Shown: positions 1 through 10,000, numbered from the stretch's first letter. The stretch is DNA of 64,000 bases from Bradyrhizobium septentrionale (GCF_011516645.4 NZ_CP088285.1:6032501-6096500), one strand, 5' to 3'. A program made the numbers and translations. The notes: generated by a model not told the origin, from the letters alone.

Positions 1-249
1 GATGCTCGCCGCAAGGATGCCGGCCGATCCCAACGGCGTTCCGTCCTCGCTCAATGCAACAATCGCCATCGGCAGCGCGTCTTTCTGGAGCGATCGACGG
101 AGCCTCTCGGTTCGATCTTCGAGCGTGGCCGCCGGCGTGAGGTAGCCGAATTGCGCGTGCTGCCATGCCGCGATCGTTGGCACGAGTGCGGGATGGTCAG
201 CCAGATACTCGACCGTTGCTTTCGGTTGTCCGATCAATTGTTCAATCAT
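1..249 (-). CDS. GNAT family N-acetyltransferase, N-terminal part (runs off the window start)
   Basis: The reverse-strand frame opens with ATG at 249 (another in-frame ATG lies at 255) and stays open to base 1, giving 83 residues that start MIEQLIGQPKATVEYLADHP. The stretch MAIVALSEDGTPLGSAGIL is the usual beta-turn-beta of a GNAT fold before the acetyl-CoA loop; that loop lies outside the window. GNAT enzymes move an acetyl group from acetyl-CoA to an amine, and the substrate cannot be read here. The start overlaps the last 8 bases of the upstream otnC, so the two are probably translated together. The family call is moderate because the catalytic half is missing. Confidence 0.6.
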   Translation of the reverse strand, partial: MIEQLIGQPKATVEYLADHPALVPTIAAWQHAQFGYLTPAATLEDRTERLRRSLQKDALPMAIVALSEDGTPLGSAGILAASI

Positions 250-901
250 GCCCATGTTCCGGCAGCGTCAGCCCGAACACTTTGGTCAAATCCTTGACCT
301 GTTCCGGCGACAGATACCGCGGGTTCAGCCCACGCAGCAGCAGATAGAGCCTTGCGGTTTCTTCCAGCTCCTCGGTTGCGAACACCGCGGCTTCCAGCGT
401 GTCGCCCGACACGACCGGGCCGTGATTGGCGAGCAGCACCGATGAATATTTCCCGGCCAGCCCCCTGATCGCGTCGGCAACGGCGGGATCGCCGGGGCGA
501 TAATAGGGCACCAGCGCGGTCTGGCCGCATTTCATCACGTAATAGGCCGTCATCGCCGGCAGCGCGGCGCGCGGGTCGATCTCGGGGAGCATCGAGAGCG
601 CGACCGAATGGGTCGAGTGCAGGTGCACCACGGCGCCGGCGGCCGCGCGGGTCTGGTAGAGCGCGGTGTGCAGCGGCACTTCCTTGGTCGGGGCATCGCC
701 GGAGACCAGCCGGCCATCGCCGTCGAGCCGCGACATTTTCGCCGGATCGAGGAAGCCGAGCGAGGCGTTGGTCGGTGTCACCAGCCAGCCGCCGTCGTCG
801 AGCCGGACGCTGATATTGCCCGAGGAGCCCGGCGTCAGCCCGCGCTCGAACAGCGAGCGGCCGAAGCGGCAAATGTCCTCACGAAGCTTTGTCTCGCTCA
901 T
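242..901 (-). CDS. otnC: 3-oxo-tetronate 4-phosphate decarboxylase, class II aldolase family
   Basis: A 219-residue class II aldolase/adducin fold protein, close to E. coli YgbL (OtnC) in the stretches I recall: GSSGNIS at 26-32, KEVPLH at 73-78, HLHSTHS at 93-99, LVPYYRPGD and NHGPVV at 159-164. The histidines at 93, 95 and 160 are the likely Zn2+ ligands. In the OtnK/OtnC pathway it decarboxylates 3-oxo-tetronate 4-phosphate to dihydroxyacetone phosphate. It is divergent from ltnD, and the partner genes otnI and otnK lie just beyond, which makes the call firm. It is cytoplasmic. A fuculose-phosphate-aldolase role is the generic alternative, made unlikely by the context. Confidence 0.88.
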   Translation of the reverse strand: MSETKLREDICRFGRSLFERGLTPGSSGNISVRLDDGGWLVTPTNASLGFLDPAKMSRLDGDGRLVSGDAPTKEVPLHTALYQTRAAAGAVVHLHSTHSVALSMLPEIDPRAALPAMTAYYVMKCGQTALVPYYRPGDPAVADAIRGLAGKYSSVLLANHGPVVSGDTLEAAVFATEELEETARLYLLLRGLNPRYLSPEQVKDLTKVFGLTLPEHGHD

Positions 902-1058
902 CCGGTTTCGCCCGTTCCGGCTCGCTCATGGCGCCATCCGTTTTCCGCTTTGTCTCATGCTTTGGCAGCGCGGCCAAGCCGTGTTAGGCAAGCAGCAACG
1001 AGCATGATCCGGAAAACGGCAATCATGCTCAAACAAGCAAAAATTTGAGGATCGCCGC
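902..1058. promoter_or_regulatory. Divergent otnC/ltnD promoter region with an inverted repeat
   Basis: This 157-bp gap separates the two divergent arms of the threonate cluster and must hold both promoters. It carries GAGCATGAT at 1000-1008 and its reverse complement ATCATGCTC at 1022-1030, with 13 bases between. This could be an operator or hairpin, but GCATGATCCGGAAAA-like sequences are, from memory, a dispersed repeat in Bradyrhizobium, so the regulatory reading is weak. No clear -35/-10 pair was found. Confidence 0.35.
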
Positions 1059-1970
1059 ATGTCCAGTTCCGCACCACCACGTGTCGCCGTCATCGGGCTG
1101 GGGTCGATGGGATACGGCATGGCGACCTCGCTCAGGCGGGCCGGTCTCGCCGTGACCGGCTGCGACGTCTCGGCCGATGCCGTCGCGCGCTTTGTGGCCG
1201 ACGGCGGCAAGGGCGCCGGCTCGCCGGCCGAGGCGGCCAAGGATGCCGATATCGTCGTCAGCGTCGTCGTCAATGCAGCGCAGACCGAGGCCATCCTGTT
1301 CGGCAAGGGCGGCGCCGCCGAGACCATGGCCAAGGATGCGGTCTTCATCTCCTCGGCGACCATGGACCCCGATATTGCGCGGCGGCTGGCAAAACAGCTC
1401 GAGGCGACCGGCCGGCACTATCTCGATGCCCCGATCTCCGGCGGCGCGCAGCGCGCGGCGCAGGGCGAACTGACCATTCTCGCTTCCGGCAGCGCGGCGG
1501 CGTTCGCAAAGGCGCGGCCAGCGCTGGATGCGATGGCGGCCAAGCTCTACGAACTCGGCGATGCGGCTGGCCAAGGCGCGGCGTTCAAGATGATCAACCA
1601 GCTGCTGGCCGGCGTGCACATCGCGGTCGCCTCGGAGGCGATCGCGTTCGCCGCCAAACAGGGTCTCGACATCCGCAAGGTCTATGAGGTGATCACCGCC
1701 TCCGCCGGCAATTCCTGGATGTTCGAGAACCGCATCCCGCATGTGCTCGACGGCGACTATGCACCGCGCAGCGCGGTGGAGATTTTCGTCAAGGACCTCG
1801 GCATCATCCAGGACATGGCGCGCACTGCGCGCTTCCCGGTGCCGGTCTCGGCCGCGGCCTTGCAGATGTTTTTGATGACATCGGCCGCCGGCATGGGCCG
1901 CGACGACGATGCGTCGGTGGCGCGGATGTATGCGCAAGTCACCGGCACCAAGCTTCCCGGCGCGAAATAA
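1059..1970 (+). CDS. ltnD: L-threonate dehydrogenase, 3-hydroxyisobutyrate dehydrogenase family
   Basis: 303 residues. The N-terminal Rossmann fold has GLGSMG at 13-18, the substrate loop is DAPISGG at 123-129, and the catalytic lysine is K177 in FKMINQLLAG. These are the defining marks of the beta-hydroxyacid dehydrogenases. In this gene set the protein matches LtnD (YgbJ), which oxidises L-threonate to 2-oxo-tetronate with NAD+. The start follows a GAGGATC ribosome site. otnI begins 12 bases after its stop, so the two are one operon. Taken alone it could be any tartronate semialdehyde or hydroxyisobutyrate dehydrogenase; the neighbours decide. Confidence 0.88.
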   Translation: MSSSAPPRVAVIGLGSMGYGMATSLRRAGLAVTGCDVSADAVARFVADGGKGAGSPAEAAKDADIVVSVVVNAAQTEAILFGKGGAAETMAKDAVFISSATMDPDIARRLAKQLEATGRHYLDAPISGGAQRAAQGELTILASGSAAAFAKARPALDAMAAKLYELGDAAGQGAAFKMINQLLAGVHIAVASEAIAFAAKQGLDIRKVYEVITASAGNSWMFENRIPHVLDGDYAPRSAVEIFVKDLGIIQDMARTARFPVPVSAAALQMFLMTSAAGMGRDDDASVARMYAQVTGTKLPGAK

Positions 1971-1982
1971 CAGGAGTTTGCA

Positions 1983-2765
1983 ATGCCCCGTTTTGCCGCC
2001 AACCTCACCATGATGTTCAACGAGGTCCCGTTCCTCGACCGCTTCGAGGCGGCGGCGAAAGCGGGCTTCACCGCGGTCGAGTTCCTGTTTCCCTATGACC
2101 ATCCCGCCGAGGAGGTCGGCAAGCGGCTGAAGGCCGCCGGGCTGACGCAGGCGCTGTTCAACCTGCCGCCGGGCGACTGGGCCGCCGGCGAAAAGGGATT
2201 TGCCGCGCTGCCGGATCGCTTCGCCGATCTGCAGCGGAGCCTGAAGACCGCGCTGCCCTATGCTGCGGCGACCGGCGTCAAGCGGGTGCATCTGATGGCC
2301 GGCATCGCCGACCGCAGCGATGCCAGGGCGGTCGCGGCGTTCCGCAAATCGGTCGCATACGCGGCCGAGTTCTTCGCGCCGCACGGCCTCGACGTCGTGA
2401 TCGAACCGATCAATCCGCGCAACGTGCCCGGCTACTTCCTCAACGATTTCATCTTCGCGCGCGACCTGATCAACGAGCTTGGTCTCGCGAACCTGAAGCT
2501 GCAGTTCGACATCTATCACTGCCAGATCATCCATGGCGACGTCACGATGCGGCTGCGCGAGATGATGCCTGTCATCGGCCACATCCAGATCGCCTCGATC
2601 CCCTCGCGCAACGAGCCCGACGGCGAGGAGCTGAACTATCCGTTCCTGTTCGGCGAGCTCGACCGGCTCGGCTATGGCGGCTTCGTCGGCTGCGAATACA
2701 ATCCGCGGGGCAAGACCACCGACGGCCTCGCCTGGTTCAAGCCCTACGCCGGAGTGAAGCCGTGA
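1983..2765 (+). CDS. otnI: 2-oxo-tetronate isomerase, hydroxypyruvate isomerase family
   Basis: 260 residues with a TIM-barrel of the Hyi/OtnI family. The likely metal and catalytic residues are E141 (VIEPINP), D176 (FDIYHCQ), H200 and E238 (GCEYNP). OtnI (YgbM) interconverts 2-oxo- and 3-oxo-tetronate, linking LtnD to the kinase OtnK. An AGGAG ribosome site precedes the ATG. The stop overlaps the GTG start of otnK, which indicates coupled translation. Hydroxypyruvate isomerase (glyoxylate pathway) is the main alternative, but no glyoxylate carboligase is nearby. Confidence 0.88.
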   Translation: MPRFAANLTMMFNEVPFLDRFEAAAKAGFTAVEFLFPYDHPAEEVGKRLKAAGLTQALFNLPPGDWAAGEKGFAALPDRFADLQRSLKTALPYAAATGVKRVHLMAGIADRSDARAVAAFRKSVAYAAEFFAPHGLDVVIEPINPRNVPGYFLNDFIFARDLINELGLANLKLQFDIYHCQIIHGDVTMRLREMMPVIGHIQIASIPSRNEPDGEELNYPFLFGELDRLGYGGFVGCEYNPRGKTTDGLAWFKPYAGVKP

Positions 2766-4051
2766 CACCAGCAACAAAATTGTCGCTTGGCTGCGTCGCC
2801 GACGACTACACCGGAGCCTCCGACCTCGCCAATACGCTGACCCGTGCGGGTCTCCGCACGGTGCAGACCATCGGCGTGCCCGCCGACGATCTGGCGCTGC
2901 CCGAGGTCGACGCCGTCGTGGTGTCGCTGAAGAGCCGCTCGATCGAGGCCGGCCTCGCCGTGACGCGCTCGCGCGCGGCGGAAAGCTGGCTGCGCGGCCG
3001 CGGTGCGTCCCACATCCTGTTCAAGATCTGCTCGACCTTCGATTCCACCGATGCAGGCAATATCGGCCCGGTGATGGACGCGCTGCGCGCCGATTCCTCT
3101 GACAGCATCGTGCTGGTGACGCCGGCGTTCCCGGAGACCGGCCGCACCGTCTACCAGGGCAATCTGTTCGTGGGCTCGGTGCCGCTGAACGAGAGCCCGC
3201 TGAAGGATCACCCGCTCAACCCGATGCATGATTCCAATCTGGTGCGTGTGCTGGCGCGGCAGAGCAAGACCAAGGTCGGCCTGGTCGATCTGGCGACGCT
3301 GAGCCGCGGCGCTGAGGCGGTGCGGGCCAGGCTGGCCGAGCTCGCACGCGGCGGCATCGGAGCCGCCATCGTCGACGCGGTGTTCGACCGCGACCTCGAG
3401 ACCATCGGGCAGGTGGCGCTGGATCACCGCCTGTCGGTCGGCGCCTCCGGCATCGGGCTTGGCCTGGCGCGGGCGCTGGTCGCCGCCGGCAGGGCCAAGT
3501 CGGACGCCGCGACTGCGATGCATGAGAGCGCGATCGGCGGCCCGGCCGCCTGCCTCGCCGGCAGCTGCTCGCAGGCCACCCTGCGCCAGATCGCCAACGC
3601 CGAGAAGGTGATGCCGGTGCTGCACCTCGATCCCGAGCGGGTGATCGCCGGCCGGGAGGAGGCGCAGCGCGCGCTCGCCTGGGCCAGAGACCGGTTCGGC
3701 GCCGGACCGATCCTGATCGCCAGCAGCTCGACCCCCGAGGAGGTGGCAGCTCTGCAATCCCGTCATGGCCGCGATGCAGCCGGACATGCCATCGAGCAGG
3801 CGATGGCCGATATTGCGGAGGGGTTGGTGCAGTCGGGTGTGCGCAGGCTGGTGGTCGCCGGTGGTGAAACTTCGGGCGCCGTGGTCGACCGGCTTGGTAT
3901 CCCGGGCTTCCTGGTCGGTGCGGAAATCGCTGCAGGCGTGCCGGTTTTGCGCGCGGTCGGCGCCAAGCACGGCGACATGGTGCTCGCCTTGAAATCAGGC
4001 AATTTCGGCGGGCCGGAGTTCTTCTCGGATGCGCTGGCGTTGATGCCTTGA
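2762..4051 (+). CDS. otnK: 3-oxo-tetronate 4-kinase, four-carbon acid sugar kinase family
   Basis: 429 residues of the former DUF1537 family. The N-terminal substrate domain shows DDYTGASD at 14-21 and KICSTFDSTDAGNIGPV; the C-terminal nucleotide domain shows VVAGGETSGAVV and LALKSGNFG, all as in E. coli YgbK (OtnK). It phosphorylates 3-oxo-tetronate at O4 with ATP, making the substrate of OtnC. It starts with GTG in a 4-base GTGA overlap with otnI. DtnK and DenD-type kinases are sisters, but otnC and otnI nearby point to OtnK. Confidence 0.88.
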   Translation: MTPATKLSLGCVADDYTGASDLANTLTRAGLRTVQTIGVPADDLALPEVDAVVVSLKSRSIEAGLAVTRSRAAESWLRGRGASHILFKICSTFDSTDAGNIGPVMDALRADSSDSIVLVTPAFPETGRTVYQGNLFVGSVPLNESPLKDHPLNPMHDSNLVRVLARQSKTKVGLVDLATLSRGAEAVRARLAELARGGIGAAIVDAVFDRDLETIGQVALDHRLSVGASGIGLGLARALVAAGRAKSDAATAMHESAIGGPAACLAGSCSQATLRQIANAEKVMPVLHLDPERVIAGREEAQRALAWARDRFGAGPILIASSSTPEEVAALQSRHGRDAAGHAIEQAMADIAEGLVQSGVRRLVVAGGETSGAVVDRLGIPGFLVGAEIAAGVPVLRAVGAKHGDMVLALKSGNFGGPEFFSDALALMP

Positions 4052-4071
4052 TGCGCGCAACACGCCGCGTG

Positions 4072-4765
4072 TAGTGGCGGCGAGGAGGCCTCGACCAATG
4101 TGAAGTCGGTGGCATCCGCGACCGAAGAGCTGTCGTCGTCGGTGACCGAGATTACCCGTCAGGTGCAGGAATCGGCGCGGATGGCCGGCGACGCCGTCGG
4201 TCAGGCGCGCACCACCAACGATCGCGTCAGCGAGCTGTCGAAGGCCGCCGCGCGCATCGGCGACGTCGTCGAATTGATCAACACCATCGCCGGCCAGACC
4301 AACCTCCTTGCGCTGAACGCCACCATCGAGGCGGCGCGCGCCGGCGAAGCCGGCCGCGGCTTCGCGGTGGTGGCTTCCGAAGTGAAAGCCCTGGCCGAGC
4401 AGACCGCAAAGGCGACCGGCGAGATCGGCCAGCAGATCGCCGGCATCCAGGCCGCGACCCAGGAGTCGGTCGGCGCGATCAAGGAAATTTCGTCGACCAT
4501 CGAGCGGCTGTCGGAGATATCGTCGACCATTGCCGCCGCGGTTGAACAGCAGGGCGCGGCGACGCAGGAGATTTCCCGCAACGTGCAGCAGGCGGCGCAG
4601 GGCACCCAGCAGGTCTCGGCCAACATCACCGACGTGCAGCACGGCGCCAGCGAAAGCGGCTCGGCCTCAAGTCAGGTGCTGTCGGCGGCGCAATCGCTGT
4701 CCGGCGACAGCAGCCGTCTCAAGCTCGAGGTCGGCAAGTTCCTCGACGCCGTCCGCGCGGCCTGA
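4072..4765 (+). pseudogene. Headless methyl-accepting chemotaxis protein remnant
   Basis: Only the signalling half of a chemoreceptor is present. It contains the hairpin tip [18 protein letters not shown] and ends with the same C-terminal pattern as the receptor at 5176-6876. Sensor, membrane segments and HAMP are missing. Homology starts near GTGGCGGCG at 4075; against the intact paralogue about 7 bases are then lost, breaking the frame just before GAGGCC. The GTG at 4100 that opens the surviving frame is therefore an accident, not a start. By eye the protein differs from its neighbour at roughly 20 of 218 positions. It may be left over from recombination between receptor genes. A soluble receptor is unlikely, as no ribosome site is seen. 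Confidence 0.8.
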
Positions 4766-4787
4766 ACTCTGCTTTGGCGCGTTGATC

Positions 4788-4817
4788 AAAAGCCCGGCCG
4801 TGATGGCCGTGCTTTTT
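4788..4817 (+). terminator. Rho-independent terminator after the chemoreceptor remnant
   Basis: AAAAGC-C-CGGCC, loop GTGAT, GGCCG-T-GCTTTT, with one internal mismatch, followed by a run of T. The shape is that of an intrinsic terminator. It suggests that the lost gene was once an ordinary transcription unit. Confidence 0.7.
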
Positions 4818-5175
4818 GGATCTCCGCGATTGAAGCTTGCTCCGTCTTTAGCGCATGGATCGGCTGCACAGCACGACGAAAAGTTGTGCCGTGGCGAGCG
4901 CTGCAATTATTCAGAGGTGTCCGAGGTTTGCGTCGTCCGTAGTCATACTGAAATTCACGTTAACCTTGTTCTAGCAGCGTGCGTGTAGCGTTTTTGAAAA
5001 CCTGCCGGCAGTTCGGTTGAGAACATGCCGTTGTCGCGTTTCCTCCGCCCTTATGCAGCTTGAGTGGGCCTGCGATCAGGCCCTGCGTCATGTCGATTGG
5101 CCTCTTGAAGGCAGAGCGGTACGCGACGCACGTCTGGAATTCCTTAAAGTCATAAATTGTATTGAGAGACGACAG
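4818..5175. other. Gap of about 360 bases upstream of the intact chemoreceptor
   Basis: No gene or recognised repeat is visible between the terminator and the receptor start. An open frame from 5017 runs into the receptor but encodes no plausible domain, so I treat it as leader. The AT-richer stretch just upstream of 5176 is the likely promoter area, but I cannot place -35/-10 boxes with confidence. Confidence 0.4.
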
Positions 5176-6876
5176 ATGTCCTGGCTGGATAATTTCAAGA
5201 TCGTTGTGAAGGTCGGTCTGATCGTTGGCATTCTCGGCGTCGTCATGATCGGAGAAACCCTGTTTGCGGCACGCCGCATGAGGGCGATGGACGATGCCAA
5301 CACCGATGTCGTGACCCGCGTCGACAAGTACACGACGCTGGCCACACGCATGACGCGTCATGCCGAAGCCTATCTTTCCGCGGCGTTTCAACTCGCCGTG
5401 GAAACCACCGACGAAGGCAACGTCAAATATCTCGCCAAGACCAAGTCCAGCGAAAAGGCCTATAAAGCAGGCATGTCGGACGTGCTCAACCACATGCCGG
5501 AGAAGGGGACGGCCATCAAACCCATCCTTGCCGGTTTCGAGAAGGCTTTCGTGGTCTGCGATCCCGGGATCGAATACGCGGCGACGACCACCTCCCCCGA
5601 AGAGAACATGAAAGCCGCCGCGCGTCTCAAGGCGGAGTGCGTTCCGCTGATGGAGGCCGCGATTACCGACCAGATCAAACTCGTCGACGATCTGCTGGCG
5701 GATGCGCGCAGGATATCCGACGCGATGACGGAGGAGGCCGATTCTTCGATCAGGACCGTGCAGATGACGGCTGCAGCCGGTCTCTTGCTTGGCCTCGCGG
5801 TCGCGATGTGGATTGGGATCGCGGGAATGTCGCGGCCGATCGCCCGCCTGAAGGCGGCGATGGAGGCGCTCGCTCGCAACGATCTCACTGCCGATGTCCC
5901 GGGCAAGCAGCGCCGCGACGAGATCGGCGAGATGGCCCGCAGCGTCGAGGTGTTCAAGGCGAACGGGCTCGAAGTCGAGCGTCTGAAGCGTGAGCAGCAG
6001 GAGGCCGACCAGCAGGCCGCCGTGCGGCGCAAGGCCGACATGATGCAACTTGCCGATGGCTTCGAAAGCGCGATCGGCCATATCGTCGAGACGGTGTCGT
6101 CCGCTTCGACCGAACTTGAGGCCTCCGCCAACACCCTGACCGCCACGGCCGAACGCTCGCAACAGCTGGCGACCGTGGTGGCGGCGGCTTCCGGACAGGC
6201 GTCCGCCAATGTCCAGTCGGTATCTTCGGCCACCGAAGAGTTGTCGTCATCCGTCAACGAGATCAGTCGGCAGGTCCAGGAATCGGCTCGGATGGCCAAC
6301 GACGCGGTCGATCAGGCCCGTACCACCAACGATCGTGTCAGCGAGCTGTCGAAGGCTGCCGCGCGCATCGGCGACGTCGTCGAGCTGATCAACACCATTG
6401 CCGGCCAGACCAACCTGTTGGCGCTGAACGCCACCATCGAGGCGGCGCGGGCCGGCGACGCCGGCCGCGGCTTCGCGGTCGTGGCGTCCGAGGTGAAGGC
6501 GCTGGCCGAGCAGACCGCGAAGGCGACCGGCGAGATCGGCCAGCAGATTTCCGGCATCCAGGCCGCGACGCAGGAGTCGGTCGGCGCGATCAAGGAGATC
6601 TCGTCGACCATCGAGCGGCTGTCGGAGATATCCTCGACGATCGCTGCCGCCGTCGAAGAGCAGGGCGCCGCGACCCAGGAGATATCCCGCAACGTCCTGC
6701 AGGCCGCGCAGGGTACCCAGCACGTCTCGGCCAACATCACGGACGTGCAGCGTGGCGCCACCGAGACCGGCTCGGCCTCCTCGCAGGTTCTTTCGGCAGC
6801 GCAGTCACTTTCAAGTGACAGCGCGCGCCTCAAGATCGAGGTCGGCAGGTTCCTGGGCACGATACGCGCGGCCTAG
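5176..6876 (+). CDS. Methyl-accepting chemotaxis protein
   Basis: 566 residues from the ATG at 5176, behind GAGAGACG. A membrane segment lies at about 9-32, a periplasmic helical sensor at 33-196 with two cysteines (C128, C155), a second membrane segment at 197-218, HAMP at about 219-270, and the MA signalling domain with tip [18 protein letters not shown] near 410-427. It senses a periplasmic ligand and controls CheA/CheW at the inner membrane. The ligand is unknown. The paired cysteines might form a disulphide or hold a cofactor, which is speculative. There is no CheR-docking pentapeptide at the C-terminus. No che genes are in the window, so it works with a distant chemotaxis cluster. Confidence 0.92.
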   Translation: MSWLDNFKIVVKVGLIVGILGVVMIGETLFAARRMRAMDDANTDVVTRVDKYTTLATRMTRHAEAYLSAAFQLAVETTDEGNVKYLAKTKSSEKAYKAGMSDVLNHMPEKGTAIKPILAGFEKAFVVCDPGIEYAATTTSPEENMKAAARLKAECVPLMEAAITDQIKLVDDLLADARRISDAMTEEADSSIRTVQMTAAAGLLLGLAVAMWIGIAGMSRPIARLKAAMEALARNDLTADVPGKQRRDEIGEMARSVEVFKANGLEVERLKREQQEADQQAAVRRKADMMQLADGFESAIGHIVETVSSASTELEASANTLTATAERSQQLATVVAAASGQASANVQSVSSATEELSSSVNEISRQVQESARMANDAVDQARTTNDRVSELSKAAARIGDVVELINTIAGQTNLLALNATIEAARAGDAGRGFAVVASEVKALAEQTAKATGEIGQQISGIQAATQESVGAIKEISSTIERLSEISSTIAAAVEEQGAATQEISRNVLQAAQGTQHVSANITDVQRGATETGSASSQVLSAAQSLSSDSARLKIEVGRFLGTIRAA

Positions 6877-6928
6877 TGCACAGGGGGCGACCAGGCGCGC
6901 CCATTTCTGGAGCTATGCCAAGGAAGTG

Positions 6929-6961
6929 AAGGCCAACTGCGTTTCTCGCGTTGGCCTTTTT
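6929..6961 (+). terminator. Rho-independent terminator after the chemoreceptor
   Basis: AAGGCCAAC (6929-6937) pairs perfectly with GTTGGCCTT (6950-6958) around a 12-base loop, followed by TTTT. It ends the chemoreceptor transcript before the efflux operon. Confidence 0.85.
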
Positions 6962-7053
6962 GCCATGCTTCGGGTAAATCGGCCTTTGCGGAACGGCATT
7001 TGGAACGCCGATTCCTCTGCCTGGGCGGGCTCTATTTCGGGAATATCTCTTTT

Positions 7054-10000
7054 ATGATCGCACTGGTCCGTATCGCGCTGAGCCGGCCATATACTTTCGT
7101 CGTGCTCGCGATCCTGCTGCTGATTATCGGACCGCTGGCGGCGCTGCGCACGCCGACCGACATCTTTCCGGATATCCGCATCCCCGTGATCGGCGTGGTG
7201 TGGCAGTACACCGGCCTACCGCCCGACCAGATGTCCGGCCGCATTACCACGCCGTTTCAGCGCGCGTTGACCACGACCGTCAACGACATCGAGCACATCG
7301 TCGCCAATTCCTATAACGGCGTCGGCATCATCAAGATCTTCTTCCAGCCCAATGTCGACATCCGCACCGCCAACGCGCAGGTCACCGCGATCTCGCAGAC
7401 CCTGCTCAAGCAGATGCCGCCGGGCGCAACGCCACCGCTGATCCTGAACTACAGCGCCTCGACGGTTCCGATCATCCAGGTGGCGCTGTCGGGCGAAGGC
7501 CTGACCGAGCAGAACCTCGCCGATATCGGCATCAACCAGCTGCGCACGCCGCTGGTCACGGTGCCCGGCGCCGCGATCCCGTATCCGTTCGGCGGCAAGC
7601 AGCGCCAGGTTCAGATCGATCTCAATTCGACGGCGCTGCAGGCCCGCGGCCTGTCGGGCCAGGACGTCGCCAACGCGCTCGCCGCGCAGAACCTGATCAC
7701 GCCGGTCGGCACCCAGAAGATCGGCAATTTCGAATACACCATCAACCTCAACAACTCGCCGCTGCGGCTCGAGGAGCTCGGCGACCTGCCGGTCAAGCAG
7801 GTCAACGGCGCGATGGTCTATGTGCGTGACGTCGCCTCGGTCCGCGACGGCAACCCGCCGCAGACCAACATCGTCCATGTCGACGGCAACCGCTCGGTCC
7901 TGATGATGGTGCTGAAGGCGGGCGCCACCTCGACGCTCGATATCATCTCCGGCATCAAGCAGAAGGTGATCGACGTCAAGGACCAGATGCCTGACGCGCT
8001 CAAGATCGGATTCATCGGCGACCAGTCGGTGTTCGTCCGTGGTGCGATTACCGGTGTCGCCTTCGAGGGCGTGATCGCCGCGCTCTTGACCAGCGTGATG
8101 ATCCTGCTGTTCCTCGGCAGCTGGCGCTCGACCGTCATCATCGCGGTGTCGATCCCGCTGTCGGTGCTGGGCGCCATCATCATGCTGTCCCTGATCGGCG
8201 AGACGCTGAACATCATGACGCTCGGCGGCCTCGCGCTCGCGGTCGGCATCCTGGTCGACGACGCCACGGTGACGATTGAGAACATCAACTACCACCTCGA
8301 GCAGGGCAAGCCGGTCGAGCAGTCGATCCTCGACGGCGCCAACCAGATCGTGACGCCGGCCTTCGTCTCGCTGCTCTGTATCTGCATCGTGTTCGTGCCG
8401 ATGTTCTTCCTGTCAGGCGTGGCGCGCTTCCTGTTCGTGCCGATGGCCGAAGCTGTGATGTTCGCGATGATCTGGTCGTTCATCCTGTCGCGCACTTTGG
8501 TGCCGACGATGGCGAACTACCTGTTGCAGCCGCATGTTCATCACGAGGGCGCGCCGCCGAAGTCGCGCAATCCTCTGGTCTGGTTCCAGCGCGGCTTCGA
8601 GGCGCGGTTCGAGCGCATTCGCAGTGGCTATCGCGGCCTGCTCGCGATGGCGCTCGGTCATCGCAAGGTGTTCGTGATCGGCTTCCTCGTCGCGGTGTTT
8701 GCGTCGTTCCTGCTGGTGCCGTTCCTGGGACGCAACTTCTTCCCCACGGTCGACGCCGGCAACATCCTGATGCATGTCCGCACCCAGGTGGGCACCCGCG
8801 TCGAGGAGACCGCCAACCAACTCGCCGACATCCAGAAGGCGATCCGCAAGCTGGTCCCGGGCGAGATCGAGACCATGACCGATAACATCGGCATGCCGAT
8901 CTCCGGCATCAATATGACCTATAACAACACCGGCGTGATCGGCCCGCAGGACGGCGACATCCAGATCCGCCTGAAGGAAGGCCACAAGCCGACCGAGGAG
9001 CATGTCCGCGCGCTGCGTGAGCAATTGCCGCGGCTGTTCCCGGGCACCAGCTTCGCGTTCCTGCCGGCCGACATCGTCAGCCAGATCCTGAACTTCGGCG
9101 CGCCGGCGCCGATCGATCTGCAGATCCGCGGCGCCAATCTCGACGCCAACTTCGCCTATGCCAACAAGCTGCTCGCCAGGATCAAGCGCATCCCCGGCAT
9201 CGCCGACGCCCGGATCCAGCAGTCGCCGAACAATCCGACCTTCAACATCGATGTCGACCGCACCCGCGCGCAATATGTCGGCCTGACCGAACGCGACGTC
9301 ACCAACTCGCTGGTGGTGAACCTCGCCGGCTCGTCGCAGATCGCGCCGACCTACTACCTCAACCCGGATAACGGCGTGTCATATTCGATCGTGATGCAGA
9401 CGCCGCAATACCAGATCGACTCGCTGAGCGCGCTGCAGACGCTGCCGATCACCGCGAGCGGCAACACCCAGGCGCCGATCCTCGGCGGCATCGCCGACAT
9501 CAAGCGCGCCACCTCGAGCGCGGTGGTCTCGCAATACGACATCCAGTCGCTGGTGCAGATCTACGCCACGACGCAAGGCCGCGATCTCGGCGGCGTCGCG
9601 ACCGACGTGCGCCAGCTGATATCAGACACCGCCAAGGAAGTGCCGAAGGGCTCCTCCGTGGTGCTGCTCGGCCAGGTGCAGACCATGAACTCGGCCTTCA
9701 CCGGCCTGTTGTTCGGCCTGCTCGGCGCGGTCGTGCTGATCTACTTCCTGATCGTGGTGAACTTCCAGTCCTGGTCGGACCCGTTCGTGATCATCACGGC
9801 GCTGCCCGCGGCACTTGCCGGCATCGTCTGGATGCTGTTCACGACCGAGACCACGCTGTCGGTTCCGGCCTTGACCGGGGCCATCATGTGCATGGGCGTG
9901 GCGACCGCCAACAGCGTGCTGGTGATCAGCTTCGCGCGCGAGCGCTATGAGGAACTCGGTGATCCCGTCGCGGCGGCGCTGGAGGCCGGCTTCGTCCGGT

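Noticed and set aside
1029..2777. Long open frame (582 codons) on the reverse strand across ltnD and otnI
   Set aside because: It is antisense to two well-recognised enzymes and its protein is Arg/His-rich with no motif, as expected of a GC-rich shadow frame.
4100..4765. A soluble chemoreceptor starting at GTG 4100
   Set aside because: Homology to the paralogue continues upstream of the GTG in another frame, so this is a truncated gene and not a true start.
5017..5175. N-terminal extension of 53 residues on the chemoreceptor
   Set aside because: The ATG at 5176 gives a normal receptor beginning with its first membrane helix; the extension has several cysteines and no signal-like pattern.
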